A stretch of DNA of 64,000 nucleotides from Letharia columbiana (lineage: Eukaryota > Ascomycota > Lecanoromycetes > Lecanorales > Parmeliaceae), in the NCBI RefSeq assembly GCF_014066305.1, contig NW_023501056.1, forward strand, positions 62,001-126,000, read 5' to 3'. A model generated the notes under the pieces. That model searched no databases. It was not told the origin of the DNA and worked only from the letters and a program-made list of their open reading frames with translations. How positions within the stretch are numbered: position 1 is the first letter of the stretch; each line of letters starts with the position of its first letter. Shown here piece after piece: positions 44,964 to 56,759 of this stretch. A program made the translations under genes and the position numbers.

Positions 44964-46759
44964 GTTGATGCTTGTTAGTGAGGAAGGAGTTTTTGTGGCA
45001 GGCTCCGTGACATGCTCTAGGGAGATAGTCTATTGCCTACGAATGAGTGTTGTTGAAGCTCACTCATTCCCGCTACGCGTTGTACAACGTAAGGTAAGTT
45101 AGTGATATTTTAATAGCGGTGAAGTAGACAGATGGCCAACAGATGGAAATGCACCTCTTTTTGGTTATGATGCCAACCGGCTTATCGGAATAGTATGTTA
45201 GCCTGTAGAGGCCTGTCTTCTGACCTTCGACTCAAGCATGAGGATCATGAAAAAGAATTGGTGTGCCTCGAAGGGGGATCAATCCCGTTGTTTACATCAT
45301 TTCCGTGTCATCGGTCTCAGCGTAACTTTTGGCGAGAGGCAAAGATGGTTCGCTTAGCTTAAATAATACCTTATCTTCGGTGACTACTCCGTGTAAAATA
45401 GTGCCTTCCTTATCTTGCTCCGCTTATCGGAGGATTATCGAGTCAGGAGTGGTAAAGTCTAAAGGTACGTAACTCTTCATCGACATCTTGAATATCCCAT
45501 CTTCCATCTTCCATCTTCTCCATCCCGCATCTATGCGCTGGCCTCGCAGCGAGTGAAATAATCCACATTACTACAAGTAAGCAGTACTCGTACCTTAATC
45601 TGTGGCCTGTTGAAAACTTATATGCGAGCGAGACACGATCGCATACCAAGTATCAATCATCCAGATGACCAAAGACCCAATGACTTTCAGCACGTGCTAG
45701 TATTACCGTTCGTGCAGGATTCGTTCAAACATCGGCCTTCCGCTACGTACAAGTACCTCTGGAGAAAGAAACTTCCGCCAATGTAAGATACTGAGTCACC
45801 TTCGTGTCTCGCGCCGGTATGTTCTGACCCATCATTTTCCGTTTCCGCCCATGTCTATTGTAATTGGACTATATACCGCAGAGGTTTCGCATGCAGGATA
45901 TTGACAGTTCTTCGATCTGCTGGTCACGCCATAGTTTGGGACCTCCATTGGATGTATCTTCAGTCAGCCCCGCACACCCGTAGTCCTGCATCCCGCACGG
46001 CAACCAGCCACTGCCGGAGTAATGGTATCGACCTCAATGATCTCGCATCTTGTGTCTTCAAGCCTGAGTTAGCAAGACATCGCTTTAATTAACCTTCATA
46101 CCGCAGGTCAAGCGATGCTATACACGCAAAGCTAAGAATCCAAGGGAATGAGCGATGTTTTGCCACGGCTTCAATGTCAGGTTCTTGAGGTCATCAACCC
46201 ATCTCTGTCTCAGTCTCAGCCTCTGGCTTGGGTTGAGAATCGATACTGTCTGCTCTATCTGCATCTTGATGTGTTCTGTGGACGACGACACCTCGTCAGA
46301 GAAGCAGTCTGGAGGGTCCGGATCCACTAGTATGATCTTCATACTCCTAGCCGTAAATATCACATTGTGCACAAAGTCACTAAAAACCACAACTCCGCAA
46401 CATTGATTGGCTTGGCACTGGGTTCACGTTCGGCATAAGAACACTCATAGAGCAGGTATTTCTTACTTTGGGGGATGCCTGGTGCGAGCTCCGCTGTGGA
46501 GCTGGGGAACAATAGGACATACAGGGGCGTTTCATCAGAGCTTTGCGTCAAGTATCAATCAGCAGAGTTATTCTCGAAATGGAGAAAACACTGTTCTTGA
46601 TGAAACTCATTTGAGATTCCGATGAGTAGATACATGCAGATCGCCGAGCATCCCCGTAATCTTACGCAAGGTCACGTCACTGAAATTAGACACTGCAGGT
46701 ACGGCTATGAGAGCCGACCTAAAGCGCTCACACCATCTCAATAAACCCCATAGGCCCCG
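44964..46759. other. Gene-poor 1.8-kb stretch
   Basis: It covers the upstream region of YVC1 and the downstream flank of the small gene at 46760. Open frames on the minus strand (46118-46390 and 46360-46551) are short; they overlap and could be two pieces of one small unrecognised gene, but no clean intron joins them. No repeat or RNA gene was found. Confidence 0.5.
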
Positions 46760-47290
46760 CTACATGTCCTGTCCACGCCCAATGGTGGTGGCTGTGGTGG
46801 TGTTCTGAGGGCATGGAGGTGGGGTGATGGTTGTGGTGGTGTTTTGAGGGTATGGAGGTGGGGTCGTAGATGCGGTTGCTGTCGACGTTGCGGATGCAGA
46901 GGCAGAGACAGCGGCTACGCTGCAGACGTAGTCCTTGACGGCCGTGCCAACAAAGGGGATGTAATCGATGGAGATATTGTCTATAAGCGTCGCTTCGATC
47001 TCAGAGCACAGCGCTGCGAGGTTCGGTCCACCAGCATAGTTCCCAGCGACCTGCACGGCGAAGAGCGCAGTCGCAAGGTACGAAACACCAGCCTGATTCC
47101 CACTGATGACAGGAGCACTCAGACTAGGACTCGCGAAATCAATCGCGGCGAGGGCGCAAACCTCGCGCTGCACAGCGGACCCATTGATAGCTATACCGCT
47201 GATCTCGTCCAGAGAAGCAGGATTGATCACGCTGCAGAGCTTACGTCGCTGTCGATTACCCTCATAGTCGTCGTAATTATATACCCTGTG
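46760..47290 (-). CDS. Small secreted-type protein with Thr/Pro tail, N-terminus unresolved
   Basis: The frame at 47230-46760 begins MINPASLDEISG, but the same reading frame stays open upstream to about 47289 (NYDDYEGNRQRRKLC), preceded by a good splice acceptor (AAACACAG). So a 5' exon, probably with a signal peptide, should exist; I could not identify it. The mature part has four spaced cysteines (KLCSVI, VCALAA, ALCSEI, VCSVAA), typical of small extracellular fungal proteins. The tail is Ala/Ser/Thr-rich with two 13-residue units (PPPYPQNTTTTIT and PPPCPQNTTTATT), likely O-glycosylated. No function is recognised. Confidence 0.5.
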   Translation of the reverse strand, partial: HRVYNYDDYEGNRQRRKLCSVINPASLDEISGIAINGSAVQREVCALAAIDFASPSLSAPVISGNQAGVSYLATALFAVQVAGNYAGGPNLAALCSEIEATLIDNISIDYIPFVGTAVKDYVCSVAAVSASASATSTATASTTPPPYPQNTTTTITPPPCPQNTTTATTIGRGQDM

Positions 47291-47640
47291 TTTACAGAAG
47301 GTGTGTGTGCAGGAGATATATGTAAATGGTCAAATAACGAGGGTAACAGCGAGGCTTATATATGCGCACGACCTCAAATGAAAGGCCTCATTTTGGACAC
47401 AAATACAGTCCGAAAGAATTGTATAATATATAGAGCAGGCATTAAGAAGTGCTGCATGAGCGTGGGAATTGGCCTAGGGTTTTATAAGCGACGACGTGGG
47501 ATCCATGGATACCATATGGTATCCAGGCCGTCGACCGAGCAAATCCTACTTTTCCATACCTTTGGCACACGATGACCACTCAAATCGCTAAAACATGCTG
47601 GTATCCGATTCATGTACGCCTTGCAAAACATCATCAAACA
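47291..47640. other. Intergenic, AT-rich patch
   Basis: This holds a likely TATA-like element on the minus strand (CATATATAAG near 47352-47361) and an AT-rich stretch around 47410-47440. The missing first exon of the small secreted-type protein may lie here. Confidence 0.4.
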
Positions 47641-50600
47641 TCACCCCTCCTTCATCAAGCTTCTCAAACCAACGACCTCCCTCTTAAGCCTCCCATTCTC
47701 CTTCCTTAGCTTCGCCACCTCCTCTTGCGCTTCTTTAAGCTTGCTCCTCGTCTCCTCTACTCCCTCGCCCTTCTTCACCTTCCCCAATATCTTTCCCAAC
47801 TCATCATTGAAGCGCTCATATAAGGCTTCATTCTCTGCGTTAGCTTCGCGGTATAACTCATCGAGTTTCCGGGCCTTCTTGTCGCTGATCGAGAGTGAGG
47901 ACTCAATGTCGGAGGAGAGTGAGGATAGTGACGTGGTATGGGCCATTGTGAAAGTGGAAAGGGTGGTAGAGAGACTGGATAGCTGTGTTGATAGGGTTTG
48001 CAAAGAGGGCGGTGCTGATGGGGGCTGAGTTTGAGGTTTTGCTTTCGTAGCTGAGCGTTGAAGCTTGTATACAGAAGATATCTCTTCGCCGATCTTGGCA
48101 ATCTCGGCTTGGAAAGAGGAGTCGGCAGAGGCGAGAGACTTATTCTCTTGGCTCAGACGTTCGCGAAGCTTTTGTGGGCTCTGCATGCGCAGCTTTTGAG
48201 GCGACTGAAAGGGTGTCTTGGGAAGGTTGGAATTACCATTGGGAGGCCAAGTACGTTCGCTGAGTCCGCCTTTGGGCGCGGGGATGCCGGATCGAGAGAC
48301 CTGCCGTCTTTGAGGGCTGTAGCTCGTAATTACCACTTCCTCCGATTTGTTCTTATCGGCTAGCTTAGCGCTCGGGGTCCGAGGTACTGATGGAGAGTTC
48401 GATTTCCTGGAGAAGGTCTCGCGGACTGGTGAGTTCTCTTTCCGTTGTGGTGATCCAAACCGACGTGGCAAACCGGACAATTGAGGAGACTGCTTTGTGA
48501 TACCTTGACTCGGAGACTGCTTGATTGGGGACTGCGTCCTTGGTGGTGTCGCGATCTTACTGTTGCTCTCCCTGAGCGTCGCGGGCTTACGAGGTTGCAG
48601 TGGAGACCATGCGGCGATGACATCTGGGTCTCGAATGGACGTTATATCAGAGAGTGAGCTACGACGATGCCTTTTCTTCGGCAAAGGAGTTGTTTTGGTT
48701 GGCGTCCCTTCGCCAATGCTGCTCAGCGTAGAAGTATTTAGATGTGCGCTCCCAGGGCGAGGTTTGGGATCATCTTGGGTCATAGAGCCTGAGGTTGTAG
48801 GCCTGTCGCGAGATACTGGTCTCGATGGTGGAAGCATTCGATTGTCTGTATCTGTTGATCTAGACCTTCCTAGGGAGGCTTTGGAAAGACTTGTTGAATG
48901 GAAATGGCCCTCGCCAGGGCTTCTGGCATTCTTGCTGAGAGTACGCCATATTGATGCGACCTTTGACTCGGATTCGTTCTTGCTATTTTCACGGCTCAAG
49001 GTGCCGAGTCCAAACCTCCTCTTCAGAGACGATGCATTAGAGCTGAGAGATCCGGTATTAATTGATCGAGTCCTTGTCAAAGAACCGGTGGCTGATCTAG
49101 TGTTACCGTCTTGGTCAAGTTGCTTAGAAGGGTCTTGCGTACTGTCAGCAATTGCGAGTACACAGCGATGTATTCTACTTACCATCGAATAGACTGTCAT
49201 AATCATCAACCAAACGGTCAAGAAGCGTGATGTAATCATGGGGATTGCCGTCAAGTACCAAAGCTTCAGCGAAGCTGGCCATTAGAGCACCACGATCTCC
49301 ATCGTTTCCAGAGGCGTCAAGGAGACTGATAATGGTCAGCACATGAAAGAAGGCACTCTCAGAGTGCAGCTTACTCCGAAAGAAGCTTTACTGTGGCTGC
49401 GAAAGCTCTACTGTTCTGCGGAGACATGTCTTCTACGGATCGCTTAAATTGCTGTGAGAATACCGCAGGTCTTCCTGAATCTGAACCGAATCAACAGTCA
49501 GCGGCTGCATCAATCACCTGTGACTTGAGCTTACCAAAGGTCGCTTGCAGACCCTGAAGGACATTTGCAGCAAGCAGGGGACCCATGCGCTCTCTCCATG
49601 CTCTTTGCAAGAATTTCTCGAAGGCTGCGAAGAGTACATCAACAGAGACTTCTGCGGCTGCCTGAAGCCTGCTGGGATCCTCAACTGCGCATGATTAGCA
49701 AGTCTAGTATACTATTAGAGGAGACCTCTGGACTGACGAAGGATGTTATAAAGCTCATTGACAACGAGCTCATCGGCTGTCGCTCGGCTTCGGAGAACTT
49801 TACCCACAACATTGCCACTCCGTGAGCGAAGCGCCACAACGTACGCAGTGAATGTATCTTCTAAAAGCGCTAGGGGGCTCTTTTCAGCTTCCGCTGCAGT
49901 CTCTACTAATGTAACCTTGTTGTGTGGATGATTGTCCGCCAGATCAGGGTGGGTCTTTGCAGGTGTCGGAGGTGGTATTGATGGAGTGTTTCTGATGGGA
50001 GGTATGTCGTGACGGTGTTTCGACGGAGTACTGGGCTGACTTGCTTGACCTGCGTTTAGAAAATTGGATATCATCTTGACAGGTGAGATGGGCCGAAATA
50101 CTCGAGACCGAGTATCTTCTTGCGGCTTTCGGATCGGCATCGCAGCAAGGATTGTGCTGTTGTAGGATATCTGTGACTGAATCAAGAGAGGATTTTGAGG
50201 CTGGTTCTGGAGGCGAACGAGATTGCCCACTAAGAATTGTTAGCGAGATCAAACAAAGAGGGACATTGAACATACGTCTCCTGAGAAGAACTGACAGGAG
50301 ATCCTCGGATTTACAAGTATCGGTAAAACAAGTGCCGTCAATACTTTCGGTGTCCAAGCGATAGCTACCGGAGCCCAGAGTCTTGATGGAAGCGGCGATC
50401 TCTGTTCCATGGCCTTGCGTAGTAATGGAGTCGGTTTCTTTCGATGAGTCCACGTGAAGTCGGATCTGGCACTGCCCCTGCGTTAAATTGGTACTTTCTG
50501 ACTGCTCTTCCAACAAAGCTACTAGAACACCCAAACTCCCTGGGGATGGATTAATCGAGCGCAAAGCCCACTTTCCACTATCACGAGTGGCATCTGAAAA

Positions 50601-52550
50601 CCGGCTCTCGATCCTCGCTTTTATCACCTCTTCGCCAAATCGCGCTGCTTTACCATCGTAAGGACCGAGCGCCAGGAAGACTTTGGTAAGACTTTGTGAG
50701 TGTCGAGATGTATTGAGGTTTACTGTTGTACCACCAAACAGTGTCATCCGGATCAGATGACCACTCTCAGACTCCGAGAATCTCAGCTGAGAGAGATCAT
50801 ATGCTCCCAAAAATTTAAGATCTTTGTCAAGGCTGAGGCTAGAAGAAAAGAATGCGTTAGTAGGTGTTGTGGGACGATCTACCTCAGCAATGATGCCTCT
50901 CGCAGACAAAGGGCTGTTCCCGGCTTTTTGCAGAAGTACGATAGAGTCAACAAAGAGCAACATGATTCCTGCCGTACCTTCCCCGTTCGTTGCATATGGA
51001 GGGTTGAGCTCTAGAACATCCACAGCGGTAATAAGACGTCCACGGGCCGAGAAAGTTGCGGGCCAATCTGCGACAATGTTCCTCAAAATTTTTGCAGAAC
51101 GTGCAACGTCTCCAGGTAATTGCGTATCTAAAGCACAGATATCTGTGATAACGTCTCGGGCTTTCAATAGACTAGACAACGCGGGGTGCGAAGCAGGAAG
51201 CAAGCTGGTCATATTGTCGATGAGGAGACTGTATCGAGGAAGGCGCTGTACTGGTTCGATCAAAGCTGATCGTAATCGCTGCTCGCCAAAGTCATGAAGA
51301 TGTTTCGACAATGCTGATGATTGGTCCGCTAAAGACTGACTGATGATGTTTGAAAAATCTGTGCTGGCTCGTAGATAGTCTTGATACGGGCCCATGAATC
51401 TAGGGAACCATCTGAGGAGAGCTTTCGCAAAATGGAGAGTACCAGTGGGGTCCCTCCTCCTGCCTTGCGTGATTGGGCTTCCAAGGTCGCTCTCACTGCT
51501 AGTGTTTCCTTCAATATCGTTAATCGCTTCGTTTTCTGTTTCGTCAAGCACTGCTTGTATATCCTCGTAAAACCTCTCATTGGTCTCCAGGATGCGATTT
51601 AGGCTTTCAGGAAATAATCCATTCACAATTTCGGATCTGGCGATCTGACGAAAATCTGCAGCTATGAATTGGACCAAGTTCTGAATCTTGCCAGTATAGC
51701 TGCTCTCTGTGTCGACTAACTCACACATTTCTCTTCGCAGAGAGATTTTCTGATCCTTTGAGAGAACCCTGCTTCTGCTGTGTGCTGTTGGCCTCGAAGG
51801 AGCTCGTTGAAGTTTTGAGGTAGGTAGAAAGGCCGCTGAGCCGAGACATTCAATGATGGATGTGTATTGGCCATAATGGTAGAGCGGTAGTCCATCGTTG
51901 TCAAACAGCGGGGTGTTGTCTTCGCCGTCGGAAGACTTAGCTCGTTGAATTGTTCCTGGCGGCAGGACTACATCCATATCGACCCATGACAGCACCGGCG
52001 TCGAAACAGCGGACATAACGCAGTTGGCAATTTCTGACATGTCTTCAATTTCTACCATATTAGCTGCTATGTCTGCTGCATGCATCTCATCAAACATCAT
52101 CGGAGCTGCACGATTTGGTCGACGGACCGCCGCTCGCTCTATCAATGAGGTCTTCATGGCTTTTGGTAGCCCAGCAAAGTAGCTGAGGACACTAACTGCC
52201 AAGCCCCGGCAAATTTCATCACCCTGCTGCTCTGCGGGAAGATGGTTTACGGCTGCGTACAAAGGTGATGTAGGAGCAACGGTAAGACGAGGAAATGTTT
52301 GGAGTCCCGCGAGAGAGTAGATGTGCGCCTGGATGCGTGAGCTGTTTTGGGTTGAATTGCCAGTCGTAGATGGGCCATAGAAGACCAAAATCGGGAGATT
52401 CTCCAGGAGAGCATCTTTTGCGTAATACAGGGACAGATTGCTTGAGGACAACGCCGGTGGCGTGGCTGAAAGAATAATCATATTGTCCTCTGAAGGTGTG
52501 GACCATTGACGTTGGCGAGCGACAGGCGGGATTCCCTCGATGTCGGTCAA
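47641..52550 (-). CDS. BUD3: Bud3-like Rho guanine nucleotide exchange factor
   Basis: About six exons encode roughly 1,550 aa. Exon 1 (52550-50276) holds a conserved N-terminal region (PILVFYGPSTTGNSTQNSSR; AAVNHLPAEQQGDEICRGLA) and a DH (RhoGEF) domain from KISLRREMCELVDTESSYTG to IEPVQRLPRYSLLIDNM, then a PH-like region. Exon 2 starts at 50229 (LGNLVRLQNQ). Smaller exons give FEKFLQRAWRERMGPLLAAN, QQFKRSVEDMSPQNSRAFAA and DGNPHDYITLLDRLVDD. The last exon (about 49133-47641) is Ser/Pro/Arg-rich with SPQKLR repeats and a final coiled coil (EEVAKLRKENGRLKREVVGL). Known: Neurospora and Aspergillus Bud3 activates Rho4 for septum formation. The gene name rests on remembered similarity; another fungal RhoGEF subclass is possible. 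Confidence 0.7.
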
Positions 52551-53162
52551 GGTTGTTGTATCTTATGAGCTACCGGTATCAACAAGAAACTTTAAGTGTG
52601 TATAAACGAAAGATGTGTTGTGAGAATCGGTAATTGCGATATCAACAGTGTTGAAGGGAAGAGAAATAAGCCGCCAGCAGACTCAAGACAAACGAATGTA
52701 TTTAAAGTGAAAGAAACCCAGTGCATCAATTGGCTTCCAGCAATACCATTAGGTATTTAGACGGCCTGGCCACCATTCAACCTTATGGCAGCGACCTCGC
52801 TGAGGCCGTGAGGTCAATGTTGCGCCTGAGTGGTGGAGGATCAGCACTTTTCTCAGTCGCGTCGGCTAAGTTTACACGCGCTTAGACTAGCACGCGTTCG
52901 TGTCAACCTTTTCCAGCTCTAATCCCTTGAATAGGTACTTCTGATCCCTCTGGTGCTGACTTCCTTCCATATCATCGTTGTTGTACGCTTGACCTGGTCC
53001 GGGGATCGCTATCTAGTGAGATCTCTGATCATTGTTACGCCGAAAGCTACGTTCCGCTTGAACTGCAAAAGCATAAGCATCCGGAATTTCCCTCCACCAT
53101 CCTAACAAGAGCAAGAGCCAACGGAAGAAAAAGGGGTCGTAGCAGGTGCAATCTTTGCAGTA
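52551..53162. promoter_or_regulatory. Divergent promoter region between BUD3-like and DCC1
   Basis: A 612-bp gap between outward-facing start codons. No element stands out by eye. Confidence 0.45.
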
Positions 53163-54490
53163 ATGTCGACCCAAGATGACTCTGGAATACCGTTCGAGAT
53201 CAGCAACGAACAGCAAAATTTCCGTCTTCTTGAGCTTCCCCCATCTCTACTCGCATTGATAGCATCCAAAGATCCTCCCAAGTATGTCCTGACCCTGGAT
53301 GTACGCAAACTACAAGAGGAAGTTCAACTGACTTGTCCGAGAGTCTGTGGCTAAAGTCAGCAGAATCCCCAAGTGCCAACGTTGACTCTAAGCAACCTAG
53401 CCCAAGCGTTGTACTATGTACGGACGACCATACGTATCAGCTTCGCCAGGTCCAATCTTCAAATTCCGTGTTCATCCTGAAGCCATCAGAGAGTAGCCGC
53501 GGAGACAGCTCAATTAACTCCCCGAGCCTCTCGGCTATAGCTCAGTGTACGGCTACACTAGAACTCATCCCCTCGGAAACTGCAGCGTCTTCGGCGATGG
53601 TATCCCAAATTTTGAAAAAGAGCCTACCTTCCTACAAAGGAACAGATACGGACATGGGATTAGGAACGAATACTACATTTTCAAGTAAGAGGGAGGCACG
53701 TCAAGATCAAATGGCATGGACTTTGGATATTGACCTTGTGTCTAGGAGAGTACAAGGATAAAAATGCCCTATTGCAGGACACTCCCATTTCGCCCGAAGA
53801 GTTCGATAAGACATGGAAGCAATTATGTGCCTTTGAAGTCCTTGGTCGCGCATGGTTGCCAGCACCATCTGCTCTTGCCATGGTTTGGAAGTCAATACTG
53901 TCGGCAGCCATTGCCAGAGGTGTCAATCTTGAAAAGAGATTCGAGCTCAAATCGCTTGCAGAGATGGTGGGTGATGATGGATTTCCGTGGGCATTATTCA
54001 TGGCCGTGGTGATGAGACTGGTCTCTGACACTGATTACCTAAAAAACGAGTGTGAGTACCGAACCACCTCCCGCGCCCCTGTTCACATCTGACACCATTC
54101 TCAAAGATGTAAGTTTGAGTAGGGACAAGACTGTACAATGGGTTGGAATTGTTTGCCTTCAAAGGGCTGGAGAATCGGAGCAAGCCAACACGGAGGGTAT
54201 CCCGCAATCAGATTTTCTTGCACAATGGTACGATCTCTTACCGGAAGGCTGGAGAAAGCACGCCTCGATGGACCTGCTTAAGGTATAGTAATCTGCATTT
54301 AATTTTCAACTAAGCAGGTCTGACTCAGACGCAGGCTAAATACTCTCACTTGGACCCATCCCAAGAAAAGACCGTCTTCGGTGAGAACATCTTTGATCCC
54401 ACATCGTTGGAAACCTCTCCATCTGCCAATACCAGTGGTAAGGCTAATCGAAATTGGCATGAGAAATTCAAATTAGGAAGGAAGTCCTAG
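53163..54490 (+). CDS. DCC1: Sister chromatid cohesion protein Dcc1
   Basis: Five exons (53163-53281, 53344-53684, 53746-54049, 54123-54282, 54335-54490) encode 359 aa. Seen: FRLLELPPSLLALIASKDPP, then LWLKSAESPSANV and CTDDHTYQLRQVQSSNSVF, the Dcc1 N-terminal blocks; PISPEEFDKTWKQLCAFEVL in the middle; and a winged-helix end with FLAQWYDLLPEGWRKHASMD. Known: Dcc1 joins Ctf8 and Ctf18 in an alternative clamp loader that promotes sister chromatid cohesion and links to DNA polymerase epsilon. Phases agree at all four introns. The end of exon 4 uses a GTATAG donor. It overlaps nothing. Confidence 0.9.
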
Positions 54491-54744
54491 TAGAGTACCA
54501 ACACTGGCGTAAATCCCAAGATGTCTTCAAACAACAGCTTTTGAAAGAGCTGCACCTGGTTGAGAAAGATCGCAACCCAAGCTGGTATTACGAATTCGTG
54601 CGGGTTTTCTCTGCTCATTCACAATCGACGAGTCGCGCGCAAATGGACCCCATCTTCTGGCCCATATGTTGTACTGCAGCCCCTGGATTAACTCGCGTTG
54701 GGGGTAATCGAGTAGACATCGAAAGCCGCTTCGATGAAAAAAGT

Positions 54745-55988
54745 TCAGCACCATGCATACTTTTCATTGCCAACCCACTCCACTTTCGTTCGCTCTTCTG
54801 GTTCTCCATGCCATCTGAGGCTTGCGATGCTCTCATCGTCGCGGTGTATAAGTTTCGTTGATGGTTCGATTTGACGAGCTGCCAGGACGATCAAAGAAGA
54901 TGGGTTCCATATTTGAACGTCTTTCATTTCCCACCTCGCAGCTTCGACCTGTGCTGCATGGAGCACTGCTACCGCCCCATGTAGCTTTGCCTGATCAGTG
55001 CTTTTCAAGTCTGTGAGGTCATCCCCGGCCTCTGATTCATCGCGCACAGCATCATTTTCGCCGTCAATGAAAAATCGTAAAATGTTGAGCGTGTTACCGG
55101 CCTCAGTGCTACCAAAAGTGCGAGTCCAAATACACCATACTTGGCTGCTGTCTTCGCAATCCGCGTGTGCTCCTTTTATGTCTGGCTCTCGGCCTAGCAT
55201 CTCCCTTCCTGCGAATTCTTCTCGAGCATGATGCCATTGCATGGTTTTGAGATCTGGTATAAGGGCGACACGAATTTCCTTGCAAGGTACGTCTCTTGCT
55301 ATGTCCGCCCTCAGTAGTTGTTCATCCCAGCTACAAAGCTCCTCCAGATCATCTGCCCGTAAGGATCGGGCCCCAGATAGTGCTGATTCACTTTCACTGC
55401 TCATAGGCGCCAACGCGATATGGCTTGAGGGAAAAGATTCCCAACCAAATTTGGAGTAAAACTTCTAGAGCCCAAGTCAACACTGAGACCGCATCCCTAG
55501 AGTAGAATGTCCAGTCTCTTATATACCTTCCCAATGTCAGAATACAAGACCGTAAAATCGGTCTTCTTCCTGTCTTCTTGGTTCCATGTATCCAACTTCT
55601 TCCCTAGCTCTTCTATCATCCTCTGCGCAAACCCTCTCCTTCTGTAATCGGGGTTACAGAAAACGCTCCCTATCCCATGACTGACCACGTCCTCCACCTT
55701 TCCGTCTCTTGCAACAAGAGCCCGTTTCCGGAACGATTCGCAACTTCCAAGTATGGGGCGCTCATTTCGAGGCAAGGTGCTGTCGACTAGAATCCAGAAT
55801 GTAATGCCGCCATCTTTGGTGAAGGCTTGATTCTCAAGATAGGTTTCGCGGCGGAGGTAGATTGGCAGCGGCATAGCACCGCGCCAGGAGGCGCCGTTTA
55901 ATTTCCACGTTTCTACCTTCTCTTCTTGGGTTGGGTGCAGAAGTGCGAGGTCGGGCGAATCGCTTGAGGGGAGCTCATAGGTCGCCAT
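54745..55988 (-). CDS. LYC1: LYC1-like N-acetyltransferase
   Basis: Two exons (55988-55527 and 55464-54745) encode 393 aa. The first has the GNAT core, with DVVSHGIGSVFCNPDYRRRG as the strand before the acetyl-CoA loop and RRRGFAQRMIEELGKKLD as the Q/R-x-x-G-x-A pyrophosphate-binding motif and helix. The junction reads LYSDIGKKFYSKFGWESF, diagnostic of the Lyc1-type family. The C-terminal half is the family-specific extension (VWCIWTRTFG; LNILRFFIDGE; VLHAAQVEAARWEMKDVQIW). Known: Yarrowia LYC1 is a lysine N6-acetyltransferase; other members have uncharacterised substrates. The 62-nt intron uses GTATAT. Confidence 0.82.
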
Positions 55989-56759
55989 ATTGAGGAAGGT
56001 ATAGGCCAGGTTGGAAGATTGATCTCAGAATCATGACCATTTTCCGAGGAATTCCTGCTCCAGTAGGGAGTAACGCTGCTAGAGCATAGCACAAGAATGT
56101 GACTCGCCGCAATCATGCATTTCTCATTGAGATAGCCGTTGAAAGCCGCAGCAACCCGGCAACCACGATCACTGGCGCCGGCAATGATCTTCGGGTCTAG
56201 CCGTAGAGTAGCGTGTTGCGGGGAACCAGGATCTTTTCTCGTTGTTGTCCCTTAGATTGAGGTGATGCAGCGACAGAATAGAGGGTCACCTTCTTGGCTT
56301 GGTCTCCGCCTAGCAGTAACCACAATAACAATGTCTGGGAAAAGCCTTTCAATCTCCAATTGATTTGAGGCTCCACCGAAAAAAGATTTGAGGCTCTTCC
56401 GGAAGCCTGCTTTCTTTCGTACCTTCATTCTCTGTGCAACATTCACCCACTCGGATGCCGGTATTTGAGGATGATCGGCCAGTAATTGCTGCTGCCTACT
56501 TCGTTTAGTGCAACAGTGTGAATGGCTGTCAAACTTTTACCAACGCCCTGCTTCACGTTTGTTTATGTGTTGAGACTCACCCATTAGCTTACCCTTGTGC
56601 GTTTGGACTCTTGCCGAGACAACACACCAATTACACTATGTTGATCTCACCATAGGCCGACTTTAGACCACCACTCATTGCGTTTTCTTGGACGACCACC
56701 CTCCCCTCTTAGTCTTGCTTTGACTATCACTGTGGTCCACAACCACCTCATATAGCAGA
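55989..56759. other. Divergent promoter region, no gene recognised
   Basis: The gap separates the LYC1-like gene (-) and the RBR ligase gene (+). A 64-aa frame at 56252-56446 (-) has no resemblance. No repeat is seen. Confidence 0.5.

Noticed and set aside
46118..46551. Two overlapping short minus-strand frames that might form one small gene
   Set aside because: No GT-AG intron joins them cleanly and neither resembles a protein family.
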